Below, piece by piece: positions 11,187 through 22,209 of a stretch of DNA of 64,000 bases. The first letter of the stretch is position 1; each line of letters begins with the position of its first letter. The notes under the pieces are model-generated. The model ran no database searches, had not been told where the DNA came from, and saw only the letters and a list, made by a program, of their open reading frames with translations. This DNA comes from Russula earlei (Eukaryota; Basidiomycota; Agaricomycetes; Russulales; Russulaceae): positions 1 to 64,000 of the forward strand of contig JAGFNK010000209.1 in NCBI GenBank assembly GCA_025769875.1, written 5' to 3'. The position numbers were made by a program, and so were the translations under genes.

Positions 11187-11604
11187 CTGTGATTCGACTT
11201 TGGCTGCGCAGTGCCTGGCACTGGCCATTTTTTTTCCAATACGGCATTGCCAATGCAATGGCCAGGCCAGTACTAGAAATGGTGGGGTGTGGGATGCTGT
11301 TGTGCATGTGGGCTGCTTCAAAGCGCTGTGGGTGCAGGGGTGCAGGGGTAGGGGGTAGGGGGGTGGCAGGTTCAGGGTGGGTGCAAAGTGGCGCACTTGC
11401 AATTCGCGTCGCGTCCCCCAGTCCCTCGCGAACGAACGAAACGGGCAATTGGCAAAACTCTCAATCGAACAACCGTGAAGAACACAGCAAACATCGTCAC
11501 AACGACGCCCATCCAAAACGCGTTGCCTACCCCTTAAGAAGAACTTTGCTTTTCTTCCCGCGCCGCGCCGCGCACACCCCCCCCCCCCCCCAGTAATTAT
11601 CACA

Positions 11605-11624
11605 TGCGCGCGCGCGCGCGCGCG
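11605..11624. repeat. Alternating CG tract
   Basis: About ten uninterrupted CG dinucleotides. Such tracts can adopt left-handed DNA, and CpG is usually depleted in methylated regions, so this tract is unlikely to have been heavily methylated. Confidence 0.75.
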
Positions 11625-13866
11625 TCGCAGACTCTTCTTCCCATTTCCATTCCCGACCGACTTGTCCCTGTGTTTGTGCCGTGGCACCTTCCGAAGGCGG
11701 CCATACGCAATGCGGCATGCAAACACGGACGCCTTCCCCTTTCGTCGCTGTGCTTCGTTTTCGTTTTTCGTTTTGTTTCGTTTCTTCGCTTCGGATGAGC
11801 GGTCTCAGGACGCTTACATAACCCGCGAAATGCCGGTCGGGGAATGAGAAACACAAGAAAGTGATGACAGAAGTGATGACGGGTTTATGATCACCACCGC
11901 TCCACGACACCTCGGAGGCGTACTGTACAGTACTGCTGGCATCGGGCGATCTTTCTTTCTTCTTTCTGGTCTCCTGCCTGTCCACTCTCTTTTCCTGCAT
12001 CGGTCCTTTCGTTTGTGTATGCAAAGCGGTAGCAAAGTTTGATCGATTTCATTTAATGATTCGCACGTTTGCCGCTGGCGGGCACGGCATGATCTCCACC
12101 CCACCCACGTCTTCTTTTCCCCCACCCTGTCATCTGTTACAGTATCTGTTGTATTTTTTAATCGTGTCATGGGACCGCTGGGTTGGCATTGACGACCTGC
12201 CCGCATGCATGTGCGCGCGCATCATATGACCAAATACAGCCAGTCCGATCGAACCAAATGTCACCTGGGGTGTACCAGTGCTAGTACTACTGTAGTTTGC
12301 TAGAGAGGTACAGTGCGCGCTCCCTCTCGCGTAAAACTGCAATCGAACACAGAAGAAAAATGGTGAAACAAACGTCAGTCGATGACCTTTTTCGCGCACC
12401 GGCGCATCGCTCGCTCCGGTGGAACGTATTCACTATAATGTCGACGGGAATGTCGTTTGCAAGAAATTATCGCGCCCAGAAGAGATATTTATTACGAAAG
12501 GAGAAAAAAAAAGCGCATGGGTGAGAGCTGGACGTCCATGGATGGGTCCAAGGAATGTGGCCATGTGCTGTGCAACGGTCCGACTTAATCATCTCATCAC
12601 CAATCATATCACATGTTCCGGAAGCAAGGAAAGAAGAGAAGCACGTAGCCTCGATCGAGGAAAAAAAAAAAAAGGAAAGGTTCCGAACACTCTAGTACCG
12701 TTCACCTCATCCCAGAAAAAGCCAAATTGCGATCGATTAAACGAAATGCGAAAACGAAGTGACAGTCTCTAATGGCACTCTCACATCACACACCTGGAGC
12801 CGTTCGAGCCGCGAAAAGGTTCCACTTTGGGGATAGATGAACGAAGACGGACACGACGGGTGGCTTGTGGCTTGTGGCTTGTGGTGGTGTCAAACGGCTG
12901 TCCTTTGTCTTTCTTTCCAGCTTCCTTGCCCCGAAACAGGTCTCGACTCGTCTTGAGCCAATCTACACCGTACACGCCACAAGTGGCGTCGTCAAAGGGT
13001 AGGCGATTAAAAGAAAAACAACAACAACGCGAGATGATCGCAGAAGGGAACGAACAGGCAGTCACTTTCGCACATTCATAGAACGTAAGCGTCCTTCGGT
13101 CTTGCCTCATGCGGGCAGGGTTCACACCGCCCATTTTGGGCCCTCCCCGGAGGTGCTGCCACCGAGGAGCACGCCGAATGCGGGCATGCCTCGTGCTACG
13201 AACGCCCTGGGGGGGGGGGGGCCGACCTCGCGGGTCGCTCCTCCCTATTGTGTGTGCAGATCGCGTGCTTAAATCGTCATGCTTTCTGTTCGGTTCCTTT
13301 TTTTTGTTTTCGGCGCGGCATCGACTAGTCCCCTTTTCGCGACGTTCTTCCTTCTTCACAGACTTATCGCGCTCCAATCAACGTTGTCATCCCGTCCATC
13401 ACGCATTCCTCCCGCGCACTCCGAGGAGAGCGCAACTACTCCCCACGCACCCCGCCAGCGCCTGATGGATGTCAGCAGAGCAAGGGAGGGGGTTACGTGC
13501 GGGTGCGACGATCGGAAAGGAGAAAGACAGCAGACAGGTCACGCGCTCGCCCTGTTTTGCAGCCTCACTCTTCTGTCCTACGCCACTCCTGGAATAGGTA
13601 CCTTACAGCAGCGCGTGAAACTTTGAGGTTGCTGCGTTTCAGGTTCGCCTTGGCGCTCCGCATCCGATAATTAATGCCACCAAAGGGAGTTCGCGTAAAG
13701 AACAATAGGAGCCACTATTAGTAGCGTGAAAATGAGTTGCGGGGAAACAGGCCGAGTTGAGGCACATCATCGGCGTCACGCCGCTGAACGGATACGTCGT
13801 CGAACTGTACTGTATGTGATCACGAACCGGGCCAACCACATGCTATCTACCTCCCCAAGCGCCACG

Positions 13867-15882
13867 TCATGCCCATCCCGGGTGGACAGAGGCGCCCATA
13901 GGAAGGGATGCTTGGATGCGCTCAACGAGCGCCCGCTTCATGAACTGCTCTTCGGCAAGTACCCGCGTCGTCTAGTATGACCGTTGGCGCGCAAGTCAAA
14001 AGGTGTCAGTGACCGCGCTCTCTCTCAAAGACACAAGGCGGACGCACTCGCAGAAAACGATCGAGATCAATGCGGCCCGCATTGAGCGCACGATGGAGGT
14101 GATATATCGTGTCTTCGATCGCGTTGTCCTCGGCGACCAGGTCGACAAGTCTGTGACATGTGTGCATATGATCAGGTCCCCACCCCCACAGGGGTAGCGC
14201 TCATGAGACGTACTGGTTGTGCACGATCGACGTCGAGCAGACTAGCTCGTCAACGGGTGGGTCGCCTTTGCGCTTGAGTTCGGCGACCCCGCGTTCAGCT
14301 GTCTGCACGGTTTCGCGTAACCGGGTCGCGACGCCGCGGCAGACGTCACGCACGGCCTCAAGGCGGCCCATCTCGTCCCGAATGGCCGGGATGCCGGCGA
14401 GCAGGTCGGTTTGCTGGGCGCGTAGGCGCTCACTGTCAACTGCCATTGCTTGTGACACTGCAGCCAGTTCCGTCCGTAATTTCTCTTGCACACGTGAATG
14501 AAGTTGCAGCAACTCCGGATTCGGCGGTCGCGGGGGTGCGACTTGCGCGGAGAGTGGAGAGATGTCATCCACCGTGGTGTCTCCATCGAGTAAATTCGCA
14601 TGAAGTGGAGCCGTGATGTCTCGCTGCCGCGGATCGGGTACAGGAGGCGGATGAGGCGGATGTTCATGCGGACGATAGATCAGGTCATTGCCAACCACCA
14701 CGGCTCCAACTGGATGGGGAGGTGGTGGATGAGCCGCGCCGCCAGTGAAAGACGGGTCCGGAAGAAGAGACTTCCGGATCGGACTGGGAATGGGTTCCGG
14801 GGGCTGTGTTGACCAGGTCCCATGCCACCCAGACGGAGTTGGCTGAGGTTGAAAAGACGCTCCAAGGGACGTAGCTCTATTGTGTGTATGGGGAGATGCA
14901 GGGCTGTGCAAGACCCGTGAAGGGGGTGAAAATAGAGGCGGCGGTAGAGGTGGCTTCGGAGGAGGATTCGGCTGTTACATTCAAAGGTGGAACGAGATGA
15001 GCGGAAGGAACTCGGAAGCGTTCCACGATCGAGGCTTACAGTTGTTTGGTGATATTGAGATTGAGGGATAGGGCTGTGATGGTCGGAGGAATGGGGAGTA
15101 TGGGCCGCCGGAAGCAACGTGTGCGGAATCGCGGGAGGAGACACCCTCGCGGGCTTTGGTGGAGGCGTCGGTCGAGAAGGAGGAGCGAGCGGTGCGGCGA
15201 CCGGAGGGGGTGGTTGGACCGGAGGAAAAGGTACGGGGGGTGGTGGACGAGAGGGTGCATCTTGGCGCGAGGGCCTCGAGCCTGAGGGCCCAGACTGTGA
15301 CTTTGGCTTTGAGTAAACGGGGGGTTCGTTCGAGAAGTAGCGCTGCATGGCCTGGACGAGCGATCGCAAATCACATCCCTAGAAGTTAGTCTGAGAGATC
15401 TACAGTGTCAGATTAGGGCGATCTCACATTCACGCACCTCGTACTTTCTTTCCCAGTTGTGAACATACTCGATCCTGCACAAACCGCTCACGTCGACGTA
15501 TTTGCTCGGCTTCACGAGCATGTCAAAGGTTGGGATGACGAAGGCTAGAGGTGGCTCGCGCGGGTATTGGCGCGTTAACCATATTGCGATGGGGATGTGG
15601 TAAGTGGTTTGACGATAGTCGATGGGCAAAAGCCCGTGAACACAAAGGAGGAGTTGAGTGCGACCGTCATCATAGGCTGTGTGGCAAATGGAAGCGATGA
15701 GATGTCGGCGGGTCGAGGGAACGCTCTGGGCACGTTACTGAACTGTATACGTCCGTCTTTGGGCGGAGGGTTGGATAGAGTGTGAGGGTCGAATCGACAT
15801 CTGTGAAGACCCTGCTTGGTTCGTTATAAGTAGCGACGTTCTGTCGAAGCCATTTCTGAGTGAGAGATTCAGACGATGACAT
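13867..15882 (-). CDS. VPS23: ESCRT-I subunit Vps23/TSG101
   Basis: Recognises ubiquitinated cargo and Vps27 at endosomes during multivesicular body formation. Minus-strand exons (5' to 3') 15744-15882, 15438-15676, 15040-15378, 14214-14971, 14048-14150 and 13867-13971 join to 560 aa. The UEV domain fills residues 1-150 (MSSSESLTQKWLRQN, TYDDGRTQLLLCVHGLLPI, REPPLAFVIPT, LVKPSKYVDVSG). Next are a Pro-rich linker (~165-340), a helical coiled-coil segment (~390-480), and the C-terminal steadiness box (VDELVCSTSIVHNQ, AEDNAIEDTIYHLHRAL, RFLRTTRVLAEEQFMKRAL). All parts of the family are present in order. It is divergent from the TEA regulator across a 1.07-kb promoter. Confidence 0.92.
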
Positions 15883-16949
15883 CGATTGTTCCAGACGCGT
15901 AGTGTCAAGGTTGGGGGGTTCGAGGCTCGAGGACGCTCGACGCTGTTTCGTCGTGTCTGGGACTGCACTGCTACCTGCACCTGCACTGCCCTGCTCTGGT
16001 CTGCCCTGCCGCGGCTGCGCTTGTGATTGCTTGCACCGCATCGCCGACTGCCGGCGACGGCGTGCCGGCTTAGGGGCACTCCCGGCGTCAAGGCAGCCAA
16101 ATCCGCGGGCAGCGCTAAATCCTTGGGCCCGAGTTGCCCTTTTGGAATAGTGCGATTGATCTGGTCTGAGTACCAGGAACTTGGTGACTTTGACAAGGGG
16201 ATGGGCGAAAAATGGGCGACAAGGGGAACCGGGCGTTCTCTTCCCCCCTCTTGCACGAGTGTCACAAGTGATTTGGAATCGGCCTTTCGGGGAGGTCTCG
16301 GGTGGATTCCCGTTCCCGGTTGTGTTTTTTTTTTATATATTATTGTTGCGATTTTCGTCATTCGGGGTTCGTGAGAGCGGCGTTTTGATTCACTTTCCTC
16401 AATTGGCACCTTGAAGGGGAGGGGACCGAATCCCTCGAACAATCTCCGAGAGGGCTGATGGGGGGGTCATCAGCCCACAGCGCTCGCGAAGGTGTGGTCC
16501 AGAACGAGTGAGAGGTGGGTTAGTCGGTTCTAGATTCTGCGCGAGTCTTCGCCTCTTTCTGAGAGTCGAACTGGCACCCTCGTTCCAACGGTCTGGCGAT
16601 CCGTAATCATCCCCCCGATGGCGATCTCGACATCTCACTCAGCCCGTCCCCGGATCCCTTTTCCCTTTTCGGGTTGCGCCCTCTCTTTCGGCGTCTTTTT
16701 GATTTCGTCCTCCAGTTTTTCGACAAAACGTTACTTGTGACTAGTTTTCATGACTGGACGTTTACTAGCCGTCCTCGGACGACCTCCCGCCCTTCACTAT
16801 ATAACTATAACCGCCCGTCCGTCCCGTTCGCTACTCCTCTACCTCTTTCTTTGTCCCCGCTCCACCAGCGCGTCTTGCCCCACCCTTTCATCACTTCGCT
16901 CCCCGTTTGCTCCATACCCCTATCTCTCTCTACCTTCATTACCACCATC
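15883..16949. promoter_or_regulatory. Shared 1.07-kb promoter of VPS23 and the TEA regulator
   Basis: Contains no supported gene. The half nearest the TEA gene has a TATA box (TATATAA, 16798-16804) about 150 bp before its start codon, then a long pyrimidine-rich leader (~16830-16945), typical of basidiomycete 5' regions. A short A/T run occurs at ~16324-16345. Confidence 0.55.
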
Positions 16950-18573
16950 ATGGGCTTATCTCAATCCCCAAAGTCCTCCCCGAGAGGTGCAAGATCATCC
17001 CCGTCTCCATCCGGACAAAGGACCCTCACCCCTCAACGGAAACACCGAAAGATGCTCAAGGACGGCACCAGTGAGGTCTGGCCAGAGAGCGTCGAGAAAG
17101 TTTTCGTAGACGGTACGCTGATCACGGTCTCATCCACCCGTTTCGCCTCTTTACGTGTGTGCTGGTTCAGGCCTGCGTCAATACTGGGAATCCCCATGGG
17201 CCACGTACTCGCGCGGCCGCAGCAGATGGCGGAACCAATTTCTCGTTGATTACTTGAAGGAGGCTGGAATAGAACGGTCCAAGAAACAAGTCGCGAGTCA
17301 TATCCAAGTGCTGCGGAACATGTGGAAGGGTGAGAAAGGTATGTCCCGTGCCTATGATCCGTCTTGGCGTGTTTCACCTTTTGTCCCGTCCTGCAAAATC
17401 AGAATACCAACTAGTCGCCGGCGGCGAAGAGCTGTTTCAAGAGAATGGGTTACTCGCGCACAAATCTGGCCCCTCTTGTGTGGCCCCGCCAGACGTCCAT
17501 GTAAAGGAGGAGTTCAAGGAAGTGTCGTCACCGTTCGCCTCCCGTACACCCTCCGACTGCTGCGACTTCCCGTCCGAGAGCGAAGGCGCGAATCCGGCGT
17601 TGGGTACGCTTAACGAACGTTCATCCAGCGCGTTCCTCGCACCACTCCCTCTTGGACACCCGTCACAACAGCGGAGAAGTTGCGTCAAGGACGAGCGCCC
17701 TGACCTCCAACTCCCTTTCCCACCGAGCATACCTTCCCATCCGTCCGTCATGGCTCCCAGCGTCTCGCCCCCACTGGCCGTTCGGAATAGCATCGCCTCC
17801 ATCTCGCTTGCTGCTGCTGGCATGAGGCCGTTAGTCGTCGATGTGGACCGGTACGCACCGCCATTATCCTCGCCTCCGAATTACCAGCCGCGTGTCTCCA
17901 TCCACATCAAACTGTCTCTTTCCTCTCTTCATGACGTGTCAAGTCCACCGGCCCTGCATGGTTTCTCCGGTACCGTCACTTTTGCTGCGCCGTGGACGTC
18001 TGTGGCGCAGTGTGTGACTCGGGTATTTGCTGGCGGTGTCTGTGAGTCAGTAGAGTACGCCTACTTTGAGCCTCCTGCTCCCCTGTCGCCCTTATCTTTG
18101 ACACCGGTTGCGGTGCCAATGCCGGAGTCGGAGTTGTCACGGTGTAGATGGGGAAACATAGGTGCGTACCGCAGCAAGCTTCATGCGACAGACTTGTCCT
18201 CGTTTTTAACACGTGCATGTGCGCAGGCGTGGAAACTCGCATTGACCAAGTGGTCACCGTCGACCATGAGGAGCTCGCGTGGATCACGTACGACCTTACG
18301 TGGACGCCTAGCGGTCCGCCGACTGCCGAAGTGCTCAGCGTCCAGCGAGACTCTCGTGAGCAACATCATCCCGCCGCTACCCATGTTCCCGAGTCCGCTT
18401 CGTTCCTGAGCTTGGACGGCTGGAACTCCGTGCCTTCCTATCACCCCTACGCTTCTTACGTCCTCCGCTCGCAAGAGCCCCCTATAGTATATTCCCCATA
18501 TTCCTCTCTCAGTGGTTCGTCGAGCGGCGACCACCACTATACCCCTTACTCTTCGTCCGTCCTCTTCTCCTAA
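16950..18573 (+). CDS. TEA/ATTS-domain transcription factor
   Basis: DNA-binding regulator of the TEAD/AbaA/Tec1 family, which controls development in fungi. Exons 16950-17112, 17171-17338, 17403-18161 and 18227-18573 give 478 aa. The TEA domain (residues ~32-125) is assembled over the first three exons: SEVWPESVEKVFVDG, SRWRNQFLVDYLKEAG, then the near-invariant recognition helix SKKQVASHIQVLRNMWKG and EYQLVAGGEELF. The rest is Ser/Pro-rich and probably an activation region. No coiled coil or second DNA-binding motif was seen. I chose the ATG at 16950 because it is the first in frame after the pyrimidine-rich leader; earlier in-frame codons look untranslated. The target genes cannot be told from sequence. 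Confidence 0.88.
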
Positions 18574-18920
18574 TCTCCCGTTGTTCTGCAACAGCCATAT
18601 CTCCCATCGGCACTTGTACCGGTTTCATGTCCCTGCCTACTTTAAAAAACGTGCCATGCTGTTCGTGTTTTGTATTCCTCGGAGTCAGGGACACTTGTGT
18701 GTATGCATCGAGAGGACGACTTCGAACCATTCCACTGGCTATCTGTTTGTTATCTTACTGGTCATTTAGTCCTCCTGCATTACCCCACACCATTTGTATC
18801 GCGCATCAGTCTGTAGATTAGGCGTCTTATCAAGGCGGCCATCACTACCTGTATATCATCACCGCTCCACGTACGTTCCACTGGACTCCGCTATGACTGT
18901 TTCCCATCAATCTTATCTTA
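18574..18920. other. 3' UTR interval between convergent TEA and NOC3 genes
   Basis: 347 bp with no open reading stretch of interest. Probably holds both polyadenylation regions. Confidence 0.5.
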
Positions 18921-21900
18921 TTATGTGCGCACGTAATTCGCAAGTTGTGCCGCGGCCTCGCGCACCCTCGCATCGACGTGTATCGTCTGAAGTAGATGCA
19001 GCTCATACGCGCTCGTAGCGAACGGGTTGCTCAACTGTGGGTCCTCGACGTCGGGCCGATATACGCCATCGACGGTGCGGTCTTCCGTCGAGAGAAGAGC
19101 TTCGAGACGGGACTCGCGCGCCATCAACTTGGCGACAAACTCGAGCGCGCGCAACGCGACCGCGCCCGGCCAGTGTAGCGCAGCAGTCAACAGGCGTTTC
19201 GTGAACGCCGCTGCGCGCCAGGGCGGAATAGCCGCGCGCGGTGAGAAAACGTGTTGCAGTGCGCGAAAGAGCAAATCGCTTGTAGGCGACACCCCCACCG
19301 CCGACGTCCTTGTCGCTGTTGCTGTTGCTGTCGCGTCCGCGATATGATTGCTGGTGGTGTTTACTGTAGCCGCGGTGGCCCCGCGGGGCGGAGGCGAGGT
19401 CAACGCGGCGCTTCTTTCACGAGTGACCACAGGCGACGCATCGATTTCCGGCGCTAAGCTGAGCGACTGGATCAGGGAATACAGTTGCGTCGTGAAGTCA
19501 CTCAAGTCCACATTGAGCGCCTCTCCTGAAAAAAAGGGAAAGCACGGGTTCAGAAACAGAAAAGGAGGGAGGAAGCGGGACAGTGAGGGACACGGATCAG
19601 AAAGACGGGCGGAAGTCGGTGTCCCGTTTCTTCACAAGGGCGCCACGCACCCACGCACCCCCACCTCCAACCAACAACAGCCTCCCTCGAGAGCTGAGTG
19701 GGCGCTACATACCTTGTCCAGAGAGGAGCTCGTATGCCGTAAGGATGCAGGAGAGCTGATGCCGGGCGTTCTCTTCCTCCGCTCGCGCGGCAAATGCATG
19801 TGGCTTTTTTCGCAGGAAGACATTGGCGCCGACCTTCCTGTCGACGTAGTCGTAGCCGTCATATTCGCCGCCATCGACAGGGTATGGTGGGCGCGTCGCC
19901 AGGTCCTTGAGCACGCTCATGAGGTCCCTGAAAAAGTCGATGCTGACAAGATGCGAGAATTTCGAGATGCCCTGCAGAGCGGCTGGAAGCAGCGGGGTTG
20001 GCGCGAAGTTCTTGAGAATGCAGAAGTACAGGACAAACAGGAGCTTCAACGTTTCGGTTTGCTGTGCGTCCGTGGGTGTGGATAAGCGTCGATTCAATTC
20101 GGAGCGGGGAGAAGCTGTCACGCCTTACGTTTGAAGCTCGTTCTTCTTTGTCAACGCTGGCTTCGGCGTCCTTCATCTCCTTCTCAATTTCCTTCCTTTC
20201 TTTGAGAGTCCTCCGCGCCTTTTTGCTAAGATGGGTAGACGCCGCTCCTTGGCCTTTTGACTTCTTCCCCTGTATCGCTTTCTCCCGCTTGATCTCCTCA
20301 CGCTCTACTTTCGCTTCTGATGCACGAACACCGAGCTCGGTTTTGAGTCGGAGATGCAGAAGGCATGTTAGTACGTTTGAATGCACGTTGAATTGACGCT
20401 CCTTGATCATACGGTTCAGAAGCCGCACAATCTCTAGGGATGGAACACCTGTCTCGTCTGCGCGGAACACCGATATGAGACTGTCCAGGCAGAGATTTGA
20501 TGTCTGTCATACAACCGTCGGACAAGGCCCACCACATGTACAGTGAGAATAGTACCTCATCCCATGACTTTTTGCTCAGACGAGCTACAATGGCACTCAT
20601 AATATTGATGCGGAAATTGAAATGGGTGACCTCAACCAGAAGGGTACACAGACATTGTAGGGCCACGTTCTGTAAGCTGGATTTTGCTGCGAGGGTGAAC
20701 ATGAGGAAACTTCAGAAAAGGGTAAGAAATCAATTGTTCACCCTTTAACTCGCCGTCAAGACATCTGAGGTAGTTTTGGTATACGCTGACTAGGCCCTGT
20801 TCCCACTCGCGGGTACGGGAGACCATCTGGCTAACCTTCTCAGCTTTCTCCTTGTCAGTAAGCTCGCGTATTCGGTAGCCGGGAATAATGTCTTTGAAGA
20901 CGGCGAGCTGCGATAGCGTCGTTAACTTACGGATATAGGGGTCATTTCGGACAGGTTCGGGGTGGGCAGGACTCGACACCTCAGGAAGAGAGAACGTGTG
21001 AAGCCGACGCAGAAGACCTAGCTATGAATCTGTTACATAGATGATGATGGGAGTACGAATCAGAATGTCTCACACTATTTTCTGGGTCCGATACGATATC
21101 CTCACAAAGACTCGCAATCTGCTCTTTCGCGATTTGTATTCGTAGTTTTCTTGATGGATTGCTGATAACATCGATGATGGGGAGCCGCCTGAAACGGGCG
21201 CCAGTTGTGATATCCTCTCTGGTCTGTTCAGGTTCCAGCCTTCGTTCTGAAGGACTATCATCGCTCTTTTCCTCGGATTGCGCTTGGATAACTAGCTTGG
21301 GACCGGTCCGTTTTATTTGACCATCGCGGAGCTTGATTGGTAGTCCGTCAATGACCACTTCCCCTTCTGGCCATGGCTGCCGCCTTCGTCGTGAGACGGT
21401 CTCGTAAGACATCTCAGCATCAGAGCCAGTTGCTGCTCTTTTTTTGCGGGAACGGGATCTACTAGAATTTAACAGATCGTGTTCCCCAGAAATATCACCC
21501 TCTGATAATCCAGGGTCGACCTCCGATAAATCTTCCGTGATATCAGAGGAACAAACCTCCTCGCCGTCGGTGTGTGAGATGACCGAAGGGAGATCATCGT
21601 CTATAGGAGCCTTGCGAACGGGCCTGTCTAAGCGACGTAAACGTTCTTGCTCCCACTTACTCCTAGTACAAAATATATATCAGTTTTCATTGCAATTGAG
21701 GGAGGGGGGATACCTCGAGATTCCCTTCTCATCTAAACTCTCCAGAAACGAGGCGCCTGCTCCGAACTCTTCGGTGACACCGAGATCCTCACCACCAAGC
21801 TCAGAGCCTTCAGAATCGTGGTTACCACGGGGGACTTCGATGATCGTTCGCTGGAAGGCACGCTGTTTTCCCTTAGCTGGCACAGACTTTGACGCTATCG

Positions 21901-22035
21901 GGGATACGCCCCACGAAGGTGCAATTTTACGCCTCTTCGATATGACCTGGTGGAGAGTGAGTTAATCGAATTTAGAATAATCTCTCAAGGACATACCTGG
22001 CCAGCTTGTGTAGGTCTTTTTGCCTTTGTGCCCAT
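18921..22035 (-). CDS. NOC3: Nucleolar complex protein Noc3
   Basis: Acts in nucleolar maturation and export of pre-60S ribosomes (with Noc2); the yeast protein also aids replication licensing. Minus-strand exons (5' to 3') 21997-22035, 21714-21946, 21074-21662, 20742-21021, 20556-20686, 20129-20503, 19713-20061 and 18921-19525 join in phase to 866 aa. Visible: a basic N-terminus, an acidic Ser-rich segment, the Noc3 core (FRRLPIIDVISNPSRKLRIQ; MVSRTREWEQGLVSVYQNYL; LQCLCTLLVEVTHFNFR; FRADETGVPSLEIVRLLNRM), a Lys/Glu-rich block (KKARRTLKERKEIEKEMK) and the C-terminal CBF/Noc region (LDLATRPPYP-like LKDLATRPPY; RRAL-type helices; LDLSDFTTQLYSLI at the end). Intron 7 (19526-19712) is unusually long at 187 nt. 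Its start lies 174 bp from that of APC5. Confidence 0.92.
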
Positions 22036-22209
22036 CGTGAACCATGTATATGCGCGTTTCTCGCTCGCGTACCTTGTACGCGAGAAATTAGCGTGACAAA
22101 TTCTGCTCCTTCAGTCAAGGGTACAAAAATGGAAATCGGGTACCACGATGGACACCGACCACGACCACGACCACGACGAGGTGCCGGTGGTGTCAACAAA
22201 GTCGTACCA
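22036..22209. promoter_or_regulatory. 174-bp bidirectional promoter NOC3/APC5
   Basis: Divergent start codons at 22035 (minus) and 22210 (plus) leave only 174 bp for both promoters. The centre has a GCGTACCTTGTACGCGAG inverted repeat (TCGCGTAC..GTACGCGA, ~22065-22085). A GACCAC repeat lies at ~22159-22178. No TATA box was seen. Confidence 0.55.

Larger units (their letters stand above)
10394..13866. other. 3.47-kb gene-free, simple-sequence-rich interval between convergent genes
   Basis: Lies between the 3' ends of SRC1 and VPS23. No open stretch shows a recognisable domain or splice pattern. It is rich in simple tracts: a GCCCTC hexamer array (~10813-10843), A and T runs (~11042-11083), a TG-repeat then T-run (~11141-11186), a C run (~11577-11591), an alternating CG run (~11605-11624), an A run (~12661-12673) and a G run (~13209-13221). 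The first ~150 bases are probably SRC1 3' UTR. Spacing this large is out of character with the neighbours. Confidence 0.6.

Noticed and set aside
11065..11726. Overlapping open frames on both strands around 11.1-11.7 kb
   Set aside because: They are made of homopolymer and dinucleotide tracts, show no domain and have no splice logic.
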